59,597 nucleotides of DNA from Nitrospirota bacterium (GCA_016214845.1 JACRMS010000004.1:1-59597), one strand, 5' to 3'. Numbered from the stretch's first letter, positions 17,828-26,600 are shown. The notes: generated by a model from the letters alone, not told the origin. Numbers and translations are program-made.

Positions 17828-18298
17828 CTTTTTTATCTCTTCAATAACTCCTTCAACCTTCTTCATGTCTATCTCGCCGACAACGTCTTCGTTTATTGTG
17901 GCTACCGGCGCAAGTCCGCAGCATCCGATACATCCCACCGTCTCAAGCGTCATCGCAAGGTCGGCAGTGGTTTCGCCTTCTTCGATGCCGAACTCATTTT
18001 TTATTTTATTGAGCACTTTGTCCGCGCCCCTGACATGGCACGCTGTGCCGGTGCATACACGCACTATCTTCTTACCGCGCGGTGAAAAATAGAACTGCTT
18101 GTAGAAAGTGGCGGTGCTGTAAACATCAGACATAGGGATATCAAGATTTTTCGACAGCCTTCTCAGCTCTTCTTCAGGGAGAAAATTGTGCTCTTCCTGT
18201 ATCTTCTGAAAGGCGTGGATCAAGATCCCGCGTTTCTTCTGGTCTTCAGTTAAGACGCTGCCAACGTGTCCGATGATCTCATCAGTTTTCAGACTCAT
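17825..18298 (-). CDS. NuoE/HndA-like [2Fe-2S] subunit
   Basis: 157 residues from ATG 18298, chosen because GGAGGT lies just upstream; a longer frame to 18400 would run deep into acsA. Helical N-terminal part (LTEDQKKRGILIHAFQ ... FLPEEELRRLS) and thioredoxin-like [2Fe-2S] domain with Cys82, Cys87, Cys123 and Cys127 ('VCTGTAC', 'GCIGCCGLAP') as in 24-kDa subunits. The start overlaps the end of acsA by 17 nt, so translation is probably coupled to the CODH subunit. It would pass electrons to or from the flavin of the NuoF-like subunit encoded next. The close link to CODH suggests NAD(P)H-dependent redox coupling of CO/CO2 or acetyl-CoA chemistry; that partner assignment is inference. Confidence 0.9.
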   Translation of the reverse strand: MSLKTDEIIGHVGSVLTEDQKKRGILIHAFQKIQEEHNFLPEEELRRLSKNLDIPMSDVYSTATFYKQFYFSPRGKKIVRVCTGTACHVRGADKVLNKIKNEFGIEEGETTADLAMTLETVGCIGCCGLAPVATINEDVVGEIDMKKVEGVIEEIKK

Positions 18299-20288
18299 TG
18301 ATACCTCCAACACCAGCGTGAGGCGCTGCCGCCCTTTCGATCTCTCTTCTTGCCGCCATATCCATGAGGACTCTCTCGGCCCCGAATTTACCGGGTTCAT
18401 ATTTTCTCAGCTTCAGGTTTACCCTTGCCTTGTCAATGTAATCCAGGGTCATAGCGAGCATCTTCTCCGGGTCCGGCTCAAAATGCAGCGCTCCCATAAA
18501 TCTTTCAAACCATACTTCGGTCATGATCCTTGTGACTTCCTTGCTCGCGCCTACAGGAGATTCACCGCCAAATATTACGGGCACTCCTGACGCCGCAAAG
18601 TAGCAGCCGATGGCGATGGCCTTTTCAGACATCCATTCAGGGGCGATACCTACAGCGGGCATTCCGCCGATCTCTTCTGAAAGTCCGCCTTCTGCCGCCA
18701 TCGCGGTTGCAATCGTTAAGATCCTTGAATTGTCAACGCACGAGCCTAAATGCAGGATCGGCGGTATTCCAATTGCCTCGCAAACTTCTCTGAGTCCGGG
18801 GCCTGCGTTTTCCAGCGCCATTTCCGGTGTAAGGAACCCTGCGGTGCCGCATGCGGCAGAGCCGCAGCCTGTTGAGACGATCAGGACGTCATTCTTTATC
18901 AACTCGGTTGCAATATATCTGTGGAGTCCCTGAGACGGCACCCTCGGATTATCGCATCCCGCAAGGCCGACAACTCCGCGTATTCTTCCTGCCATGATCG
19001 CGTCATTTAACGGCCTGAATGAACCGCGCCATCTTCCACCCTGCATGTATTCGATGTATTCATGCGAGAAGCCCGCGATGACAGGGAATTTATCTGTGAT
19101 ATGACTTCCCTTTGTGGTCCTGTTCGGATAATTGTCGATAGCCATTCTCACGATCTTCTCCGCTATTTCACGCGCATGGTGTTCTTCATATTCAACATGA
19201 ACCGCTCCGGGTATCATCGCCTTTCTGCTTGTCGTGATTATTTTAGTATGGAATTTTTTTGACAGCTCGGTAATCGCGGGCATGATGCACTGAACGTCTA
19301 CCGTCATTGCATCAACGAGCCCTGTCATAATACCCAGCTCCTGATTTGTAAAACCTCCGGCTGTCGGAATGCCGTGCCTCATAAGGACTTCATTTGCGGT
19401 ACAGCACATGCCGCCGAGGTTAATGCCTTTTGCGCCTTTGGACTTCGCATATTCGATCATCTTGGGATCATATGTAACGTCAACGATTATCTCGGCTAAC
19501 GAGGGCTCATGACCGTGAACGACAATATTGACCTCGTCTTCCTTGAAGATGCCGAAGCTTGCCTCCGCCTTGACAGGGCTTGGGGTCCCGAAGAGTATAT
19601 CGGTAATGTCCGTTGAGATCATACATCCGCCCCATCCGTCAGCAAGGGCAACTTTTAAACCATGTGTCAGAAGGTGGTCGGGGTCGTGATCGACACCGAT
19701 ATTGGTCCTGTGCATTGCCTCGACAACTTCCCTGTCAATGCCACGGGGAACGATGCCCCATTTTCTCCATCTCTCCTGTGTCTTCTTGGGCGCCCTCGCA
19801 GCGTAATTGATCTCGCCGGTCTGACGGCCGAAGTCTTCTATGAATTTAAGGGCCACGTCTTTTGCAACATCGTTAACGGGTCTTCCTTCAAATTCAATAC
19901 CGATAATGCCCGCTACTCTGTATAGTTTTTTCACGTCAGTGATCTTGAAATCTTTTGCCTCACCGGTTGCCGCCGCAAGCAGTGTCATTGCCATGTCTCT
20001 CGCGTGGTCGGAATGTGCTGAAGTGCCAGCCGCGATCATTCTGACAAAATTCCTCGCGGCAATCGTCGGGAGCTGTGCGCCGCAGACTCCGCGCCCTTCC
20101 TCCTCCGCGTTTTTACCTACAAGCCTGCACGGCCCCATGTGGCAAACCTTGCAGCACGCGCCTGATTCGCCGATAGGGCAGGGCTTGAGTTTTTCCGCGC
20201 GTTCAAAGCATGTATCTATCTTCTGCTCTTCGCCCCATTCGATTATTTTTTCCGCAAATGTATCTGCGCTTTTCATTGTCTTATCCAT
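18282..20288 (-). CDS. acsA: Carbon-monoxide dehydrogenase catalytic subunit of CODH/ACS
   Basis: 668 residues, close to the 674 of the Moorella enzyme; GGAGGT precedes ATG 20288. The N-terminal Cys region ('CPIGESGACCKVCHMGPCRL', then 'GVCGAQ') supplies the D- and B-cluster ligands. The long C-terminal part carries further conserved Cys sites for the Ni-Fe-S C-cluster ('GGMCCTANEVLMRHGIP', 'GCDNPRVP', 'STGCGSAACGTAG', 'LGSCVDNSR'). It interconverts CO2 and CO and, with AcsB encoded upstream, feeds CO to the A-cluster. Orthologues not paired with AcsB are named CooS. Its neighbours acsB, acsC, acsD, acsE and cooC make the CODH/ACS assignment firm. Confidence 0.97.
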   Translation of the reverse strand: MDKTMKSADTFAEKIIEWGEEQKIDTCFERAEKLKPCPIGESGACCKVCHMGPCRLVGKNAEEEGRGVCGAQLPTIAARNFVRMIAAGTSAHSDHARDMAMTLLAAATGEAKDFKITDVKKLYRVAGIIGIEFEGRPVNDVAKDVALKFIEDFGRQTGEINYAARAPKKTQERWRKWGIVPRGIDREVVEAMHRTNIGVDHDPDHLLTHGLKVALADGWGGCMISTDITDILFGTPSPVKAEASFGIFKEDEVNIVVHGHEPSLAEIIVDVTYDPKMIEYAKSKGAKGINLGGMCCTANEVLMRHGIPTAGGFTNQELGIMTGLVDAMTVDVQCIMPAITELSKKFHTKIITTSRKAMIPGAVHVEYEEHHAREIAEKIVRMAIDNYPNRTTKGSHITDKFPVIAGFSHEYIEYMQGGRWRGSFRPLNDAIMAGRIRGVVGLAGCDNPRVPSQGLHRYIATELIKNDVLIVSTGCGSAACGTAGFLTPEMALENAGPGLREVCEAIGIPPILHLGSCVDNSRILTIATAMAAEGGLSEEIGGMPAVGIAPEWMSEKAIAIGCYFAASGVPVIFGGESPVGASKEVTRIMTEVWFERFMGALHFEPDPEKMLAMTLDYIDKARVNLKLRKYEPGKFGAERVLMDMAARREIERAAAPHAGVGGINESEN

Positions 20289-20303
20289 ATAACCTCCATT
20301 TAA

Positions 20304-20370
20304 AGGGGTTGGGGATTAGGGATTGGGGATTAGTTTTTACTAACCCCTGACCCCTAACCGCTAATCCCTG
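20304..20370. repeat. Heptamer hairpin element C
   Basis: AGGGGTT GGGGATT AGGGATT GGGGATT AGT (20304-20334) pairs with ACTAACC CCTGACC CCTAACC GCTAATC CCTG (20339-20370) around a 4-nt loop. It starts 3 nt after the acsB stop (20374-20376) and lies 15 nt above the acsA start. Its repeat words (GGGATTA/GGGATTG) are shared with elements A and G. Confidence 0.8.
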
Positions 20371-20373
20371 TCT

Positions 20374-22587
20374 TTAGAACATCGGGTCCATCTCAAGCGC
20401 GGGATGTCCGACGCTTGCGAGGAATTCCATTAACTTTTCCGAATCTTCAGCAACGGATTCGTCCGCTATTTTATCAAGCAAGTCGGGCACTCCTTCTTCG
20501 GCTGCCCGTTTATTGAAATCTTCTCCGAGCCTTTCTTTCAGGTTCTTTGTCATCCACACGATCCTCCTGAGGCCGCCGTCGGCATAGAGGAATTTTTTGC
20601 TTGTAATGAAGTTCACGCCGATTCCCATGAAGCCGGGGTTCTGCGTGCCGCCGCCTACAGTCCCCGCAAGCGTGGAGAACTTCATTCCCGCAGGCGTCAT
20701 GCCCGTGTGTCCTCTCTGCACAAGCATTATTCCATTTGCCTCAGGAATAATTGCAACGATACACTCAAAGCAGCCGCAGGATGTCATCGGGTTGTCCATG
20801 ATCGTGTAGAGGTTTAAAGATTCCACCGCGCCCGCAGAATTACTTTTTAAATAAGTATCAACGCCGGCCCATCTGCCTCTCGTTGCGTCCAGTGCCTCGC
20901 CTTTGATGATCGGCTGGTTGCCGCCTGTCGGGTCAATTTCAAACGCAGCCTTTGTATCAAGCCAGTTGTACGCTCCGCACAGTCCGAGACGTTCAGGGCT
21001 GATAACACAGACGTGTGATGGAGCAAAGGACTGGCAGAGCAGGCATGAATAAAAGGTGTCCACTGATTCATCCGTCAGTCCTGCAAGCCTGTGGTCTCTT
21101 TCCTTGTAGACTTTCCGCGCTTCATCCTGTAAAGCAAGCACGTCCTTTTCATCCACATAGATCGTGACCTGTACTTTGTCCACGATTGACTTGAACCTGT
21201 TGTGCGTCATTACGTTATGAATTACTCCAAGATGCTCAAGGGTGATGCCGTCTTTATAGGCCTGGTTGCTGATCCTCATCCAGACGATATCGCGCTGCCC
21301 CATGTGCCAGAGCCCCTGCGCTTCATTAATGTTGTGATGGAGTTTCCGCTCGATGATCGCCTCGAAATCTTTCTGCATCTTTCGTCCGGCGACATCTATA
21401 ACTACGGCCATAGGCATCAGGCCGCCTTTTTTGTACCTTTCCTCAACATCAGTGCCTACAATGACTACCTTGTTATCTTCGATCTCGTTAAGCTCTTTGG
21501 TCCTCACCCATTCAAAAGCAGGTGAGCGCTGTCCGCCGAACTCGATGAACATGTCTTCTTTCCTGATCCTTTCTCCCTCGAACGCCGGGCCGAATGATAC
21601 CGGTATCGGCGGTTTTTCAACAGTTACCTTGAGGCCGCGCACTTCGATTACCTTTTGAACGATCTTGCTGTGGTCAAATTCTTTGTCCACGTGTTCATAG
21701 GTGCATACGCCTGTGGGATGAATTACGGGAACATCCGTGTCGCACACAGCAGGGAAGCCCATGTTTATTGCGCCCGCTCCGGTAGACCACTTGACGTCAT
21801 CAAGTTCGCCAAGGACAAGGGCGAATGCGAAGACCCTGTCTTTCTGGTATTTGAGATGTTCTTTGTAGTCGCCGGGTTTCTTGCCGCCGAATATTAGCGA
21901 CGCCCTTATTGCCCAGTCAAGCGCGTACAGAGTATGTTCAGTATCGGGGCCGAGCGGGACAATGTATGTCTCCCAGCCCAGCGCGACATTTTGTTTCAGA
22001 AGCTGACGCGTTACGCTGGTCAACTGTCCGTTTTTATCTTTTGCCTGGCCCGAAAGAAAGATCAGAATATTTTTTTCCTGTAACTCCCTGACGATTTTAA
22101 CAGCTATCTCTTCATCGGGGGCTGCACCGATGATGGCTGCAAAGCCGGGCATCCTGCCGTCAACGAGGGCTATGCCGAGGTTTCTCTGAATGGTATCTGT
22201 AATGAAGCCGTTATAAACGTATCCTGTTTCAGGATCAGTCACAGGTTCAAGTCCATTGATATATCTCAACGCCAGTATGATCTCCTCGGCGAAAAGAGTT
22301 GCCATCCCTGAATCAAGCGCCTCGCCCAAATAGGGTTTCCAGAGTTTTTCCTCCGGCACATCATGCAGCATCTCTCTTGTCATACTGAGAGCGACCTTCA
22401 TATCGGCCAGTGTTTTGACCGGGAAGGCCGTCATCGCATATATCATCGGGAGATAAAATGCGGTGTCCGGGAATTCAAATACAAAATCCTTGCCTTTCTC
22501 TGCAATAGCTTTCTCAAGCATATCCTCTGCTCTTTTTACGAGCATGTGTGCAGCCTTGATGGCGGCAGAGGCTATTATTTTTGACAT
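20374..22587 (-). CDS. acsB: CO-methylating acetyl-CoA synthase
   Basis: 737 residues, the bacterial full-length form (Moorella about 729) with the N-terminal CODH-contacting domain; archaeal homologues lack it. AGGAGG precedes the start. The A-cluster ligands are visible: 'SCLLCQ', 'SHVCVI', 'GLCGAYNW' and the Cys-Gly-Cys of 'TSCGCFEC' that binds the distal Ni. It condenses CO from AcsA, a methyl group from the corrinoid protein AcsCD and CoA to make acetyl-CoA, or runs in reverse. It is the first acs gene downstream of fur and probably read from the fur promoter. Confidence 0.97.
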   Translation of the reverse strand: MSKIIASAAIKAAHMLVKRAEDMLEKAIAEKGKDFVFEFPDTAFYLPMIYAMTAFPVKTLADMKVALSMTREMLHDVPEEKLWKPYLGEALDSGMATLFAEEIILALRYINGLEPVTDPETGYVYNGFITDTIQRNLGIALVDGRMPGFAAIIGAAPDEEIAVKIVRELQEKNILIFLSGQAKDKNGQLTSVTRQLLKQNVALGWETYIVPLGPDTEHTLYALDWAIRASLIFGGKKPGDYKEHLKYQKDRVFAFALVLGELDDVKWSTGAGAINMGFPAVCDTDVPVIHPTGVCTYEHVDKEFDHSKIVQKVIEVRGLKVTVEKPPIPVSFGPAFEGERIRKEDMFIEFGGQRSPAFEWVRTKELNEIEDNKVVIVGTDVEERYKKGGLMPMAVVIDVAGRKMQKDFEAIIERKLHHNINEAQGLWHMGQRDIVWMRISNQAYKDGITLEHLGVIHNVMTHNRFKSIVDKVQVTIYVDEKDVLALQDEARKVYKERDHRLAGLTDESVDTFYSCLLCQSFAPSHVCVISPERLGLCGAYNWLDTKAAFEIDPTGGNQPIIKGEALDATRGRWAGVDTYLKSNSAGAVESLNLYTIMDNPMTSCGCFECIVAIIPEANGIMLVQRGHTGMTPAGMKFSTLAGTVGGGTQNPGFMGIGVNFITSKKFLYADGGLRRIVWMTKNLKERLGEDFNKRAAEEGVPDLLDKIADESVAEDSEKLMEFLASVGHPALEMDPMF

Positions 22588-22609
22588 TTCAACCTCCTGA
22601 ATTATTTAT

Positions 22610-22681
22610 AGTGATCAGTGTTAGTGAATAGCGCCGGTCAGGGGATTTTTTTTCTGACACTATTTACTGACACTGATCACT
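22610..22681. repeat. Heptamer hairpin element D
   Basis: AGTGATCAGTGTTAGTGAATAG (22610-22631) pairs with CTATTTACTGACACTGATCACT (22660-22681); the two differences are both G-U compatible in RNA, so the 22-nt stem is continuous. AGTG words recur every 6-7 nt. It starts 4 nt after the fur stop codon and lies just above the acsB Shine-Dalgarno. Confidence 0.85.
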
Positions 22682-22685
22682 GCCT

Positions 22686-23075
22686 TTATTTACATTTCCT
22701 GCATGTGCCGAAAAATTCTATGCTGTTGCCTGTTACGTCGAACCCTTTTTTTAATTCGTCCGGCAGGCTGAGTTTGTAATCTTTATTTATATCGACAATG
22801 TTCCTGCATTTTGTGCAGATGAAATGGTGGTGTCTCGTGCTGTCAGGATCATATCGCTTTCTCTTGTCGTCGATCTTGAGCTCAATGACACCGCCACGCT
22901 TTTTCAATGCCTCAAGGGTGTTGTAGACCGTTGCAAAAGACATTGTAGGAAACTGCTTCTGGACCGCTTTATATATGTCTTCAGCCGACGGGTGCGTCTT
23001 GTTACCGTTCAGATAACTCAATATCGCAAGCCGCTGCGGCGTAAGCTTAATGTTCAGATGCCTGTACTTTTCCAT
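22686..23075 (-). CDS. Fur-family (PerR-like) metalloregulator
   Basis: 129 residues. Winged-helix DNA-binding domain (residues 1-80; 'KLTPQRLAILSYL', 'SFATVYNTLEALKKRG'), then the metal-binding dimerisation domain with the His cluster 'TRHHHFICTKC' and a C-terminal 'GTCRKCK' that together form a structural Cys4 zinc site. The short length and Cys4 site suggest PerR rather than ferric Fur, but the subfamily cannot be fixed by eye. It sits between acsC and acsB in the CODH/ACS locus, with its own promoter and a palindrome overlapping it. It is therefore a candidate peroxide or iron sensor controlling itself and the downstream oxygen-sensitive Fe-S/Ni enzymes. Confidence 0.9.
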   Translation of the reverse strand: MEKYRHLNIKLTPQRLAILSYLNGNKTHPSAEDIYKAVQKQFPTMSFATVYNTLEALKKRGGVIELKIDDKRKRYDPDSTRHHHFICTKCRNIVDINKDYKLSLPDELKKGFDVTGNSIEFFGTCRKCK

Positions 23076-23097
23076 GGCAAAATTCTCTTTAATACCA

Positions 23098-23135
23098 GAT
23101 AATAAACATTATCACATAAGAATTCTTGCTGTCAA
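23098..23135 (-). promoter_or_regulatory. fur promoter with overlapping Fur/PerR-type operator
   Basis: On the minus strand TTGACA (23130-23135) and GATAAT (23108-23113) are 16 nt apart, a good sigma-70 promoter 33 nt above the fur start. GATAAT (23108-23113) is also one arm of a perfect inverted repeat, GATAAT-N4-ATTATC (23098-23113), that contains the half-sites of classical Fur boxes. Repressor binding there would cover the -10 element, so autoregulation is likely. Confidence 0.65.
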
Positions 23136-23194
23136 ACAGCCTTCAGCATTTACAAACTTATTTCCAACTGACGGATGTCCTGCAATTTCAGGTC

Positions 23195-23219
23195 TGCCCG
23201 GAGTTATTATTCTCCGGCA
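23195..23219 (-). terminator. Hairpin after acsC
   Basis: TGCCCGGAG and CTCCGGCA (one bulged base) enclose an 8-nt AT loop, 9 nt downstream of the acsC stop on the minus strand. No T-run follows, so it is more likely an mRNA 3'-end or processing hairpin than an efficient intrinsic terminator. It separates acsEDC from the fur promoter. Confidence 0.4.
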
Positions 23220-23227
23220 AACGTTAA

Positions 23228-24571
23228 TCAGGCGACGCGGCCTTTCAAGAACGTCGGGATGGCGTTCGCCTCTCTCGGTCCTACCGTGATCTTCCATCCC
23301 TCAAGCTTGTCTTCAAGCGCCCCGCTGAGGATGGCGACCTGCCCGGGAATAATGAGTTCCTTATGCTTTATCTGGCCTTCAATTCCGCTGTCTTTTATGA
23401 ACTGCGCTATCTTTGCAGCGGTGAACTTGCCCGCTGCCCATGCCGTGAGCACCGAAAGTCCCTCGGAGTCCATAACGGCAAGACGGCTTGGGACCTTGCT
23501 GTTTTCTATTTCGCCTGAAACTATAAAGTATGTCAGCGAGAAATTGGTTGTTATCATCAGGGGCGACTCAGCGGTCGGTTCACCGATATTGTAAATCTTC
23601 TGCTCAACCTGCATCGGCACCTGCGGGTCAGTGTATATATTCTGTCTCAATGTGAACAGCACAAGGTTCTTCCATTTCTCTATGCTGCTGAGAATAACAA
23701 TTGAGGCATACTTGGCGATAGCTACAGATGCAATGGTCGCTTCGAGAATGGAATCCTCGCGTATCACGCAGTTAAGGACAGGGAACCCGAGCGGTTTAAA
23801 ACCTTTCTTAAGCGCTGACCGTCTGATTTGTGTGTTGTGCTCGAGGATCTCTTTTGCCGAATTTGCTCCGGAGTCAAGCACAATATCATTTACACCCAGC
23901 CCCTGTAATTTTTCCGTAAGCGCGCTCAAAGCCTCAAGACCCTGCGCGCTGGCGCAGAGCGGGACACCGTGTGTCTTGGCGATCTTTGCCATTGCGTCAG
24001 CGTTCTCATTAGTAGCGGCGTAGATGAGGGGCTTGCGTGCTGCAATTACCTTGACTGCAGCTTCTGCAGCGGCAGCGTCCTTGCAGTTCAGTATGATCGC
24101 AGCAGCAGGGGCCTTTTCAGCTACAAGTTTCACGGCCTTTTCATATTGCGCGCTGTTGTTTGATGCATATTCAATAGAGATGGCGTCAACTCTGAGCTTC
24201 TGTCCTACGCGGTTCAGTTCAGAGGTCGCGACCCCGGTCGCATTTTTTACAAGCTCATCATCGCTGAGGCTGTCTTTTATATTAATTGCCAACGCGCATG
24301 GATTGAAGAATTTTTTGTCATGCCTGAAAAGCACGGTCTCTCCGCCAAGCTTCACCGCAGTGTCTCCGGCGCCGAGAGCAAAGGTCCTTATCGGCGGGGC
24401 AGAGGCTTCGCCGAGGGTCTTTTTTGCTTCCTCTGAGACATCGGGACATTTTTCAAGCGCTATCTTGCCCTGGGCGAGCGACATTGCAAACGCAAGGCAG
24501 GTGGGAAAACCGCATTTTTTGCAGTTTGTCTTGGGGAGAAATTTAAATATCTGAACACCGGTTAATGCCAT
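23228..24571 (-). CDS. acsC: Corrinoid iron-sulfur protein large subunit
   Basis: 447 residues, the usual family length. The N-terminal [4Fe-4S] domain begins 'KTNCKKCGFPTC' with a fourth Cys near residue 42 ('EKCPDV'). A TIM barrel and a C-terminal Rossmann-type B12-binding domain follow. The protein carries the methyl group on its cobamide from AcsE to the A-cluster of AcsB, partnered by AcsD. GGAGG precedes the start. The downstream gene order acsC-fur-acsB is unusual because a regulator separates the methyl carrier from the synthase. Confidence 0.97.
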   Translation of the reverse strand: MALTGVQIFKFLPKTNCKKCGFPTCLAFAMSLAQGKIALEKCPDVSEEAKKTLGEASAPPIRTFALGAGDTAVKLGGETVLFRHDKKFFNPCALAINIKDSLSDDELVKNATGVATSELNRVGQKLRVDAISIEYASNNSAQYEKAVKLVAEKAPAAAIILNCKDAAAAEAAVKVIAARKPLIYAATNENADAMAKIAKTHGVPLCASAQGLEALSALTEKLQGLGVNDIVLDSGANSAKEILEHNTQIRRSALKKGFKPLGFPVLNCVIREDSILEATIASVAIAKYASIVILSSIEKWKNLVLFTLRQNIYTDPQVPMQVEQKIYNIGEPTAESPLMITTNFSLTYFIVSGEIENSKVPSRLAVMDSEGLSVLTAWAAGKFTAAKIAQFIKDSGIEGQIKHKELIIPGQVAILSGALEDKLEGWKITVGPREANAIPTFLKGRVA

Positions 24572-24587
24572 TTTGATCCTCCGTAAA

Positions 24588-24660
24588 TTAGTAGTAAGTA
24601 GTCAGTAGTCAAGGAATGGATCAGGACTTTTCGCCTAACTACTTGCTACTAACTACTGTC
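24588..24660. repeat. Heptamer hairpin element E
   Basis: TTAGTAG TAAGTAG TCAGTAG TCAAGG (24588-24614) pairs with CCTAACT ACTTGCT ACTAACT ACTGTC (24634-24660). Period 7 in both arms. It starts 6 nt after the acsD stop and sits above the acsC Shine-Dalgarno. Same words as element B. Confidence 0.8.
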
Positions 24661-24666
24661 TTCAAT

Positions 24667-25608
24667 TTATGTTAATTCCGCTATCGTCTTTTCAACCGTC
24701 TCAATCGCCTTCGGATGTCTCATGATCAGAAGGTTTGTGCCGGCAATGATCATGCCTGTTGCCGTCATCGCTTCCCATGCTATTCCTCTTTCCGCGAGAG
24801 TGCCCCATTCAGGGACGTCGGATTCAGATGCAACCGTTTCTTTGACCTTCCATACATACATCCCGACGTCGCCGAGTATAGGCGGCTGCATGGTGGCGTC
24901 GTTCTGCATAAGACCGGCAAGCCTGATCCTCTCCATGACCGAATAGGTATATTCAAGACCGTACCCGAGCGCTGAACACATGGGGTCCGTTATCAGTTTT
25001 TCTTTATCAAAACCCATTTGAGTGATGAGGATGTTGAGCTGCTTGGCAAGGTTTATATCAAGCTCGGACATGGCGATTAATTTGTGGTTGTGGGCGAGCG
25101 CCGCGGCAACTATCGTTTTGTAATTTCCTTCCTGCGCCTTTCCAATGATGCAGTTGTATCCGCTTGCGGCCTCGGCAGCGGCAACAAGTACGGTTGCGTC
25201 TTTTTCTATATGATTGGAGCCGAGAATGATAAGCGGTACTTCAATGGCTGTCAGGACGTCCTTTATCGTCTTTGCCGCGTCTTCGGCAGAGCGGTTGTCC
25301 CTGTCGGGATGAGTGCTTACCAGCCTGAGCGCGATGGCTTTTGCCTTTAATTCATTCTGGCAGTATTTGGCCCATGTGACAGGATCGCCGCTGACGTCTT
25401 TGTACGCGTTTTGTACAGTGTCGGGCCAGTCAACGGGCGGGATGTCCTGGATCTCGTATGCGATAACAGGGCGGTTCAGGATCTCGCCTTCAAATGATAA
25501 AAAAGGAAGACAATTTTCTCCGCCGATATTAAGGGCTTTATCGCCTTTTCCAAAGTCAACATTTAAAACCTTGCCGCTGCAGGATTCTTTCGGAACAACG
25601 TATGACAT
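24667..25608 (-). CDS. acsD: Corrinoid iron-sulfur protein small subunit
   Basis: 313 residues from ATG 25608, chosen for the GGAGGT just upstream; an upstream ATG at 25632 would place the start in the repeat element. A TIM barrel typical of the small CoFeSP subunit ('LRLVSTHPDRDNRSAEDAAK', 'ITDPMCSALGYGLEYTYSVMERIRLAGL'). It forms a heterodimer with AcsC and helps hold the cobamide. It sits between acsE and acsC, the usual neighbours. Confidence 0.95.
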   Translation of the reverse strand: MSYVVPKESCSGKVLNVDFGKGDKALNIGGENCLPFLSFEGEILNRPVIAYEIQDIPPVDWPDTVQNAYKDVSGDPVTWAKYCQNELKAKAIALRLVSTHPDRDNRSAEDAAKTIKDVLTAIEVPLIILGSNHIEKDATVLVAAAEAASGYNCIIGKAQEGNYKTIVAAALAHNHKLIAMSELDINLAKQLNILITQMGFDKEKLITDPMCSALGYGLEYTYSVMERIRLAGLMQNDATMQPPILGDVGMYVWKVKETVASESDVPEWGTLAERGIAWEAMTATGMIIAGTNLLIMRHPKAIETVEKTIAELT

Positions 25609-25624
25609 ATCAACCTCCGTAATT

Positions 25625-25705
25625 TTAAGCAATCAGCTTTAAGCTCTCAGCGATCAGCTTAAGAATTTTCTTAGCTGACTGCTGAATGCTGACCGCTGAT
25701 AGCTG
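25625..25705. repeat. Heptamer hairpin element F
   Basis: TTAAGCA ATCAGCT TTAAGCT CTCAGCG ATCAGCT (25625-25659) faces TTAGCTG ACTGCTG AATGCTG ACCGCTG ATAGCTG (25671-25705). AGC recurs exactly every 7 nt, five times in each arm. It starts 3 nt after the acsE stop. Confidence 0.85.
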
Positions 25706-25708
25706 TTT

Positions 25709-26497
25709 TTACATTTCCAGATACGAATGCGCGTAAAGCGTTTTACCCAAGAAGACATCTGTTGTCTTCAGCGTGTCCATAAGTTCTTTATCAAGAGGGT
25801 TCATGATAGCTGCTGTCAGTCCTTCATACATTAATAATGTCAGATAGACCCTGTCTATAAGCCCCCTCATTTGTTTGGGTACGCCGTTTGAAATATTGCT
25901 GAGCCCCACGACTGTTTTCATGGGGGGATCATTTAATTCCTGAAACATCTTGATGGCCTTGATGGAATGCATCGCCTGATCTTGTGTTGTGCAAACCTGG
26001 AGAATGAGCGGATCAAGGAAGATGTCTTCAAGCGGCACTCCAAACTCTGCCGCCCTGGCCATGATCTCCGCTGCGATCCCGCATCTCTCTTCGGCATCAG
26101 CAGGCAAACCGCCTTTGCCAACGGTAAGCGCTACTATCTGGGCGTTGTACTTTGCCGCAAGCTCAAGCATTCCAAACCTTTCAGGATCATTCGATGTTGA
26201 ATTAATGAGAGGTCTTCCCCACTGGTTATTGTGGGCCTTGAGGCCGGCTTCAAGCGCGGAAGCATTAGTGGTGTCCAGGCAGAGCGGAGCGTGGACTACA
26301 GCCTGAATGCTTTGCACCATCCATGTCATCAACTCCTCGCCTTTTTCCTCGGCAGGGCCGGTGTTAACATCTATAAAATGAGCTCCTGCTTTCCACTGCG
26401 TATTTGCAAGCTCCTGGATCGGCTTTGGGTCACGGGCGTTCATGGCCTCTCTTACTTTTTTGGCAATAACGCTGATTTTTTCGCCAATGATAATCAT
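25709..26497 (-). CDS. acsE: Methyltetrahydrofolate:corrinoid methyltransferase
   Basis: 262 residues from ATG 26497, preceded by AAGGAG; the frame extends to 26578 but without homologous sequence. A pterin-binding TIM barrel with 'GAHFIDVNTGPA' and 'LINSTSNDPERFG' (the Asn that protonates N5 of methyl-THF lies in this kind of strand), 'EDIFLDPLI' and 'VVGLSNISNGVPKQMR'. It moves the methyl group from methyl-THF to the cobalt of AcsCD. First gene of the acsEDC unit, with a candidate promoter upstream. Confidence 0.95.
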   Translation of the reverse strand: MIIIGEKISVIAKKVREAMNARDPKPIQELANTQWKAGAHFIDVNTGPAEEKGEELMTWMVQSIQAVVHAPLCLDTTNASALEAGLKAHNNQWGRPLINSTSNDPERFGMLELAAKYNAQIVALTVGKGGLPADAEERCGIAAEIMARAAEFGVPLEDIFLDPLILQVCTTQDQAMHSIKAIKMFQELNDPPMKTVVGLSNISNGVPKQMRGLIDRVYLTLLMYEGLTAAIMNPLDKELMDTLKTTDVFLGKTLYAHSYLEM

Positions 26498-26561
26498 GCT
26501 TGTTTCTCCTTTTAGGTTTTTCTTGCAGTGAATACATAACTGCTTAGAAGCAAAGTCTAAA

Positions 26562-26590
26562 ATTATAACATAAGGCAATTAAAAAAATGC
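26562..26590 (-). promoter_or_regulatory. Candidate promoter of acsE
   Basis: TATAAT on the minus strand (26562-26567) lies 64 nt above the acsE start in a very AT-rich gap. The -35 position (26585-26590, GCATTT) is a poor match, so an activator may be needed if this site is used. Confidence 0.35.
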
Positions 26591-26600
26591 ATCGTTATTT

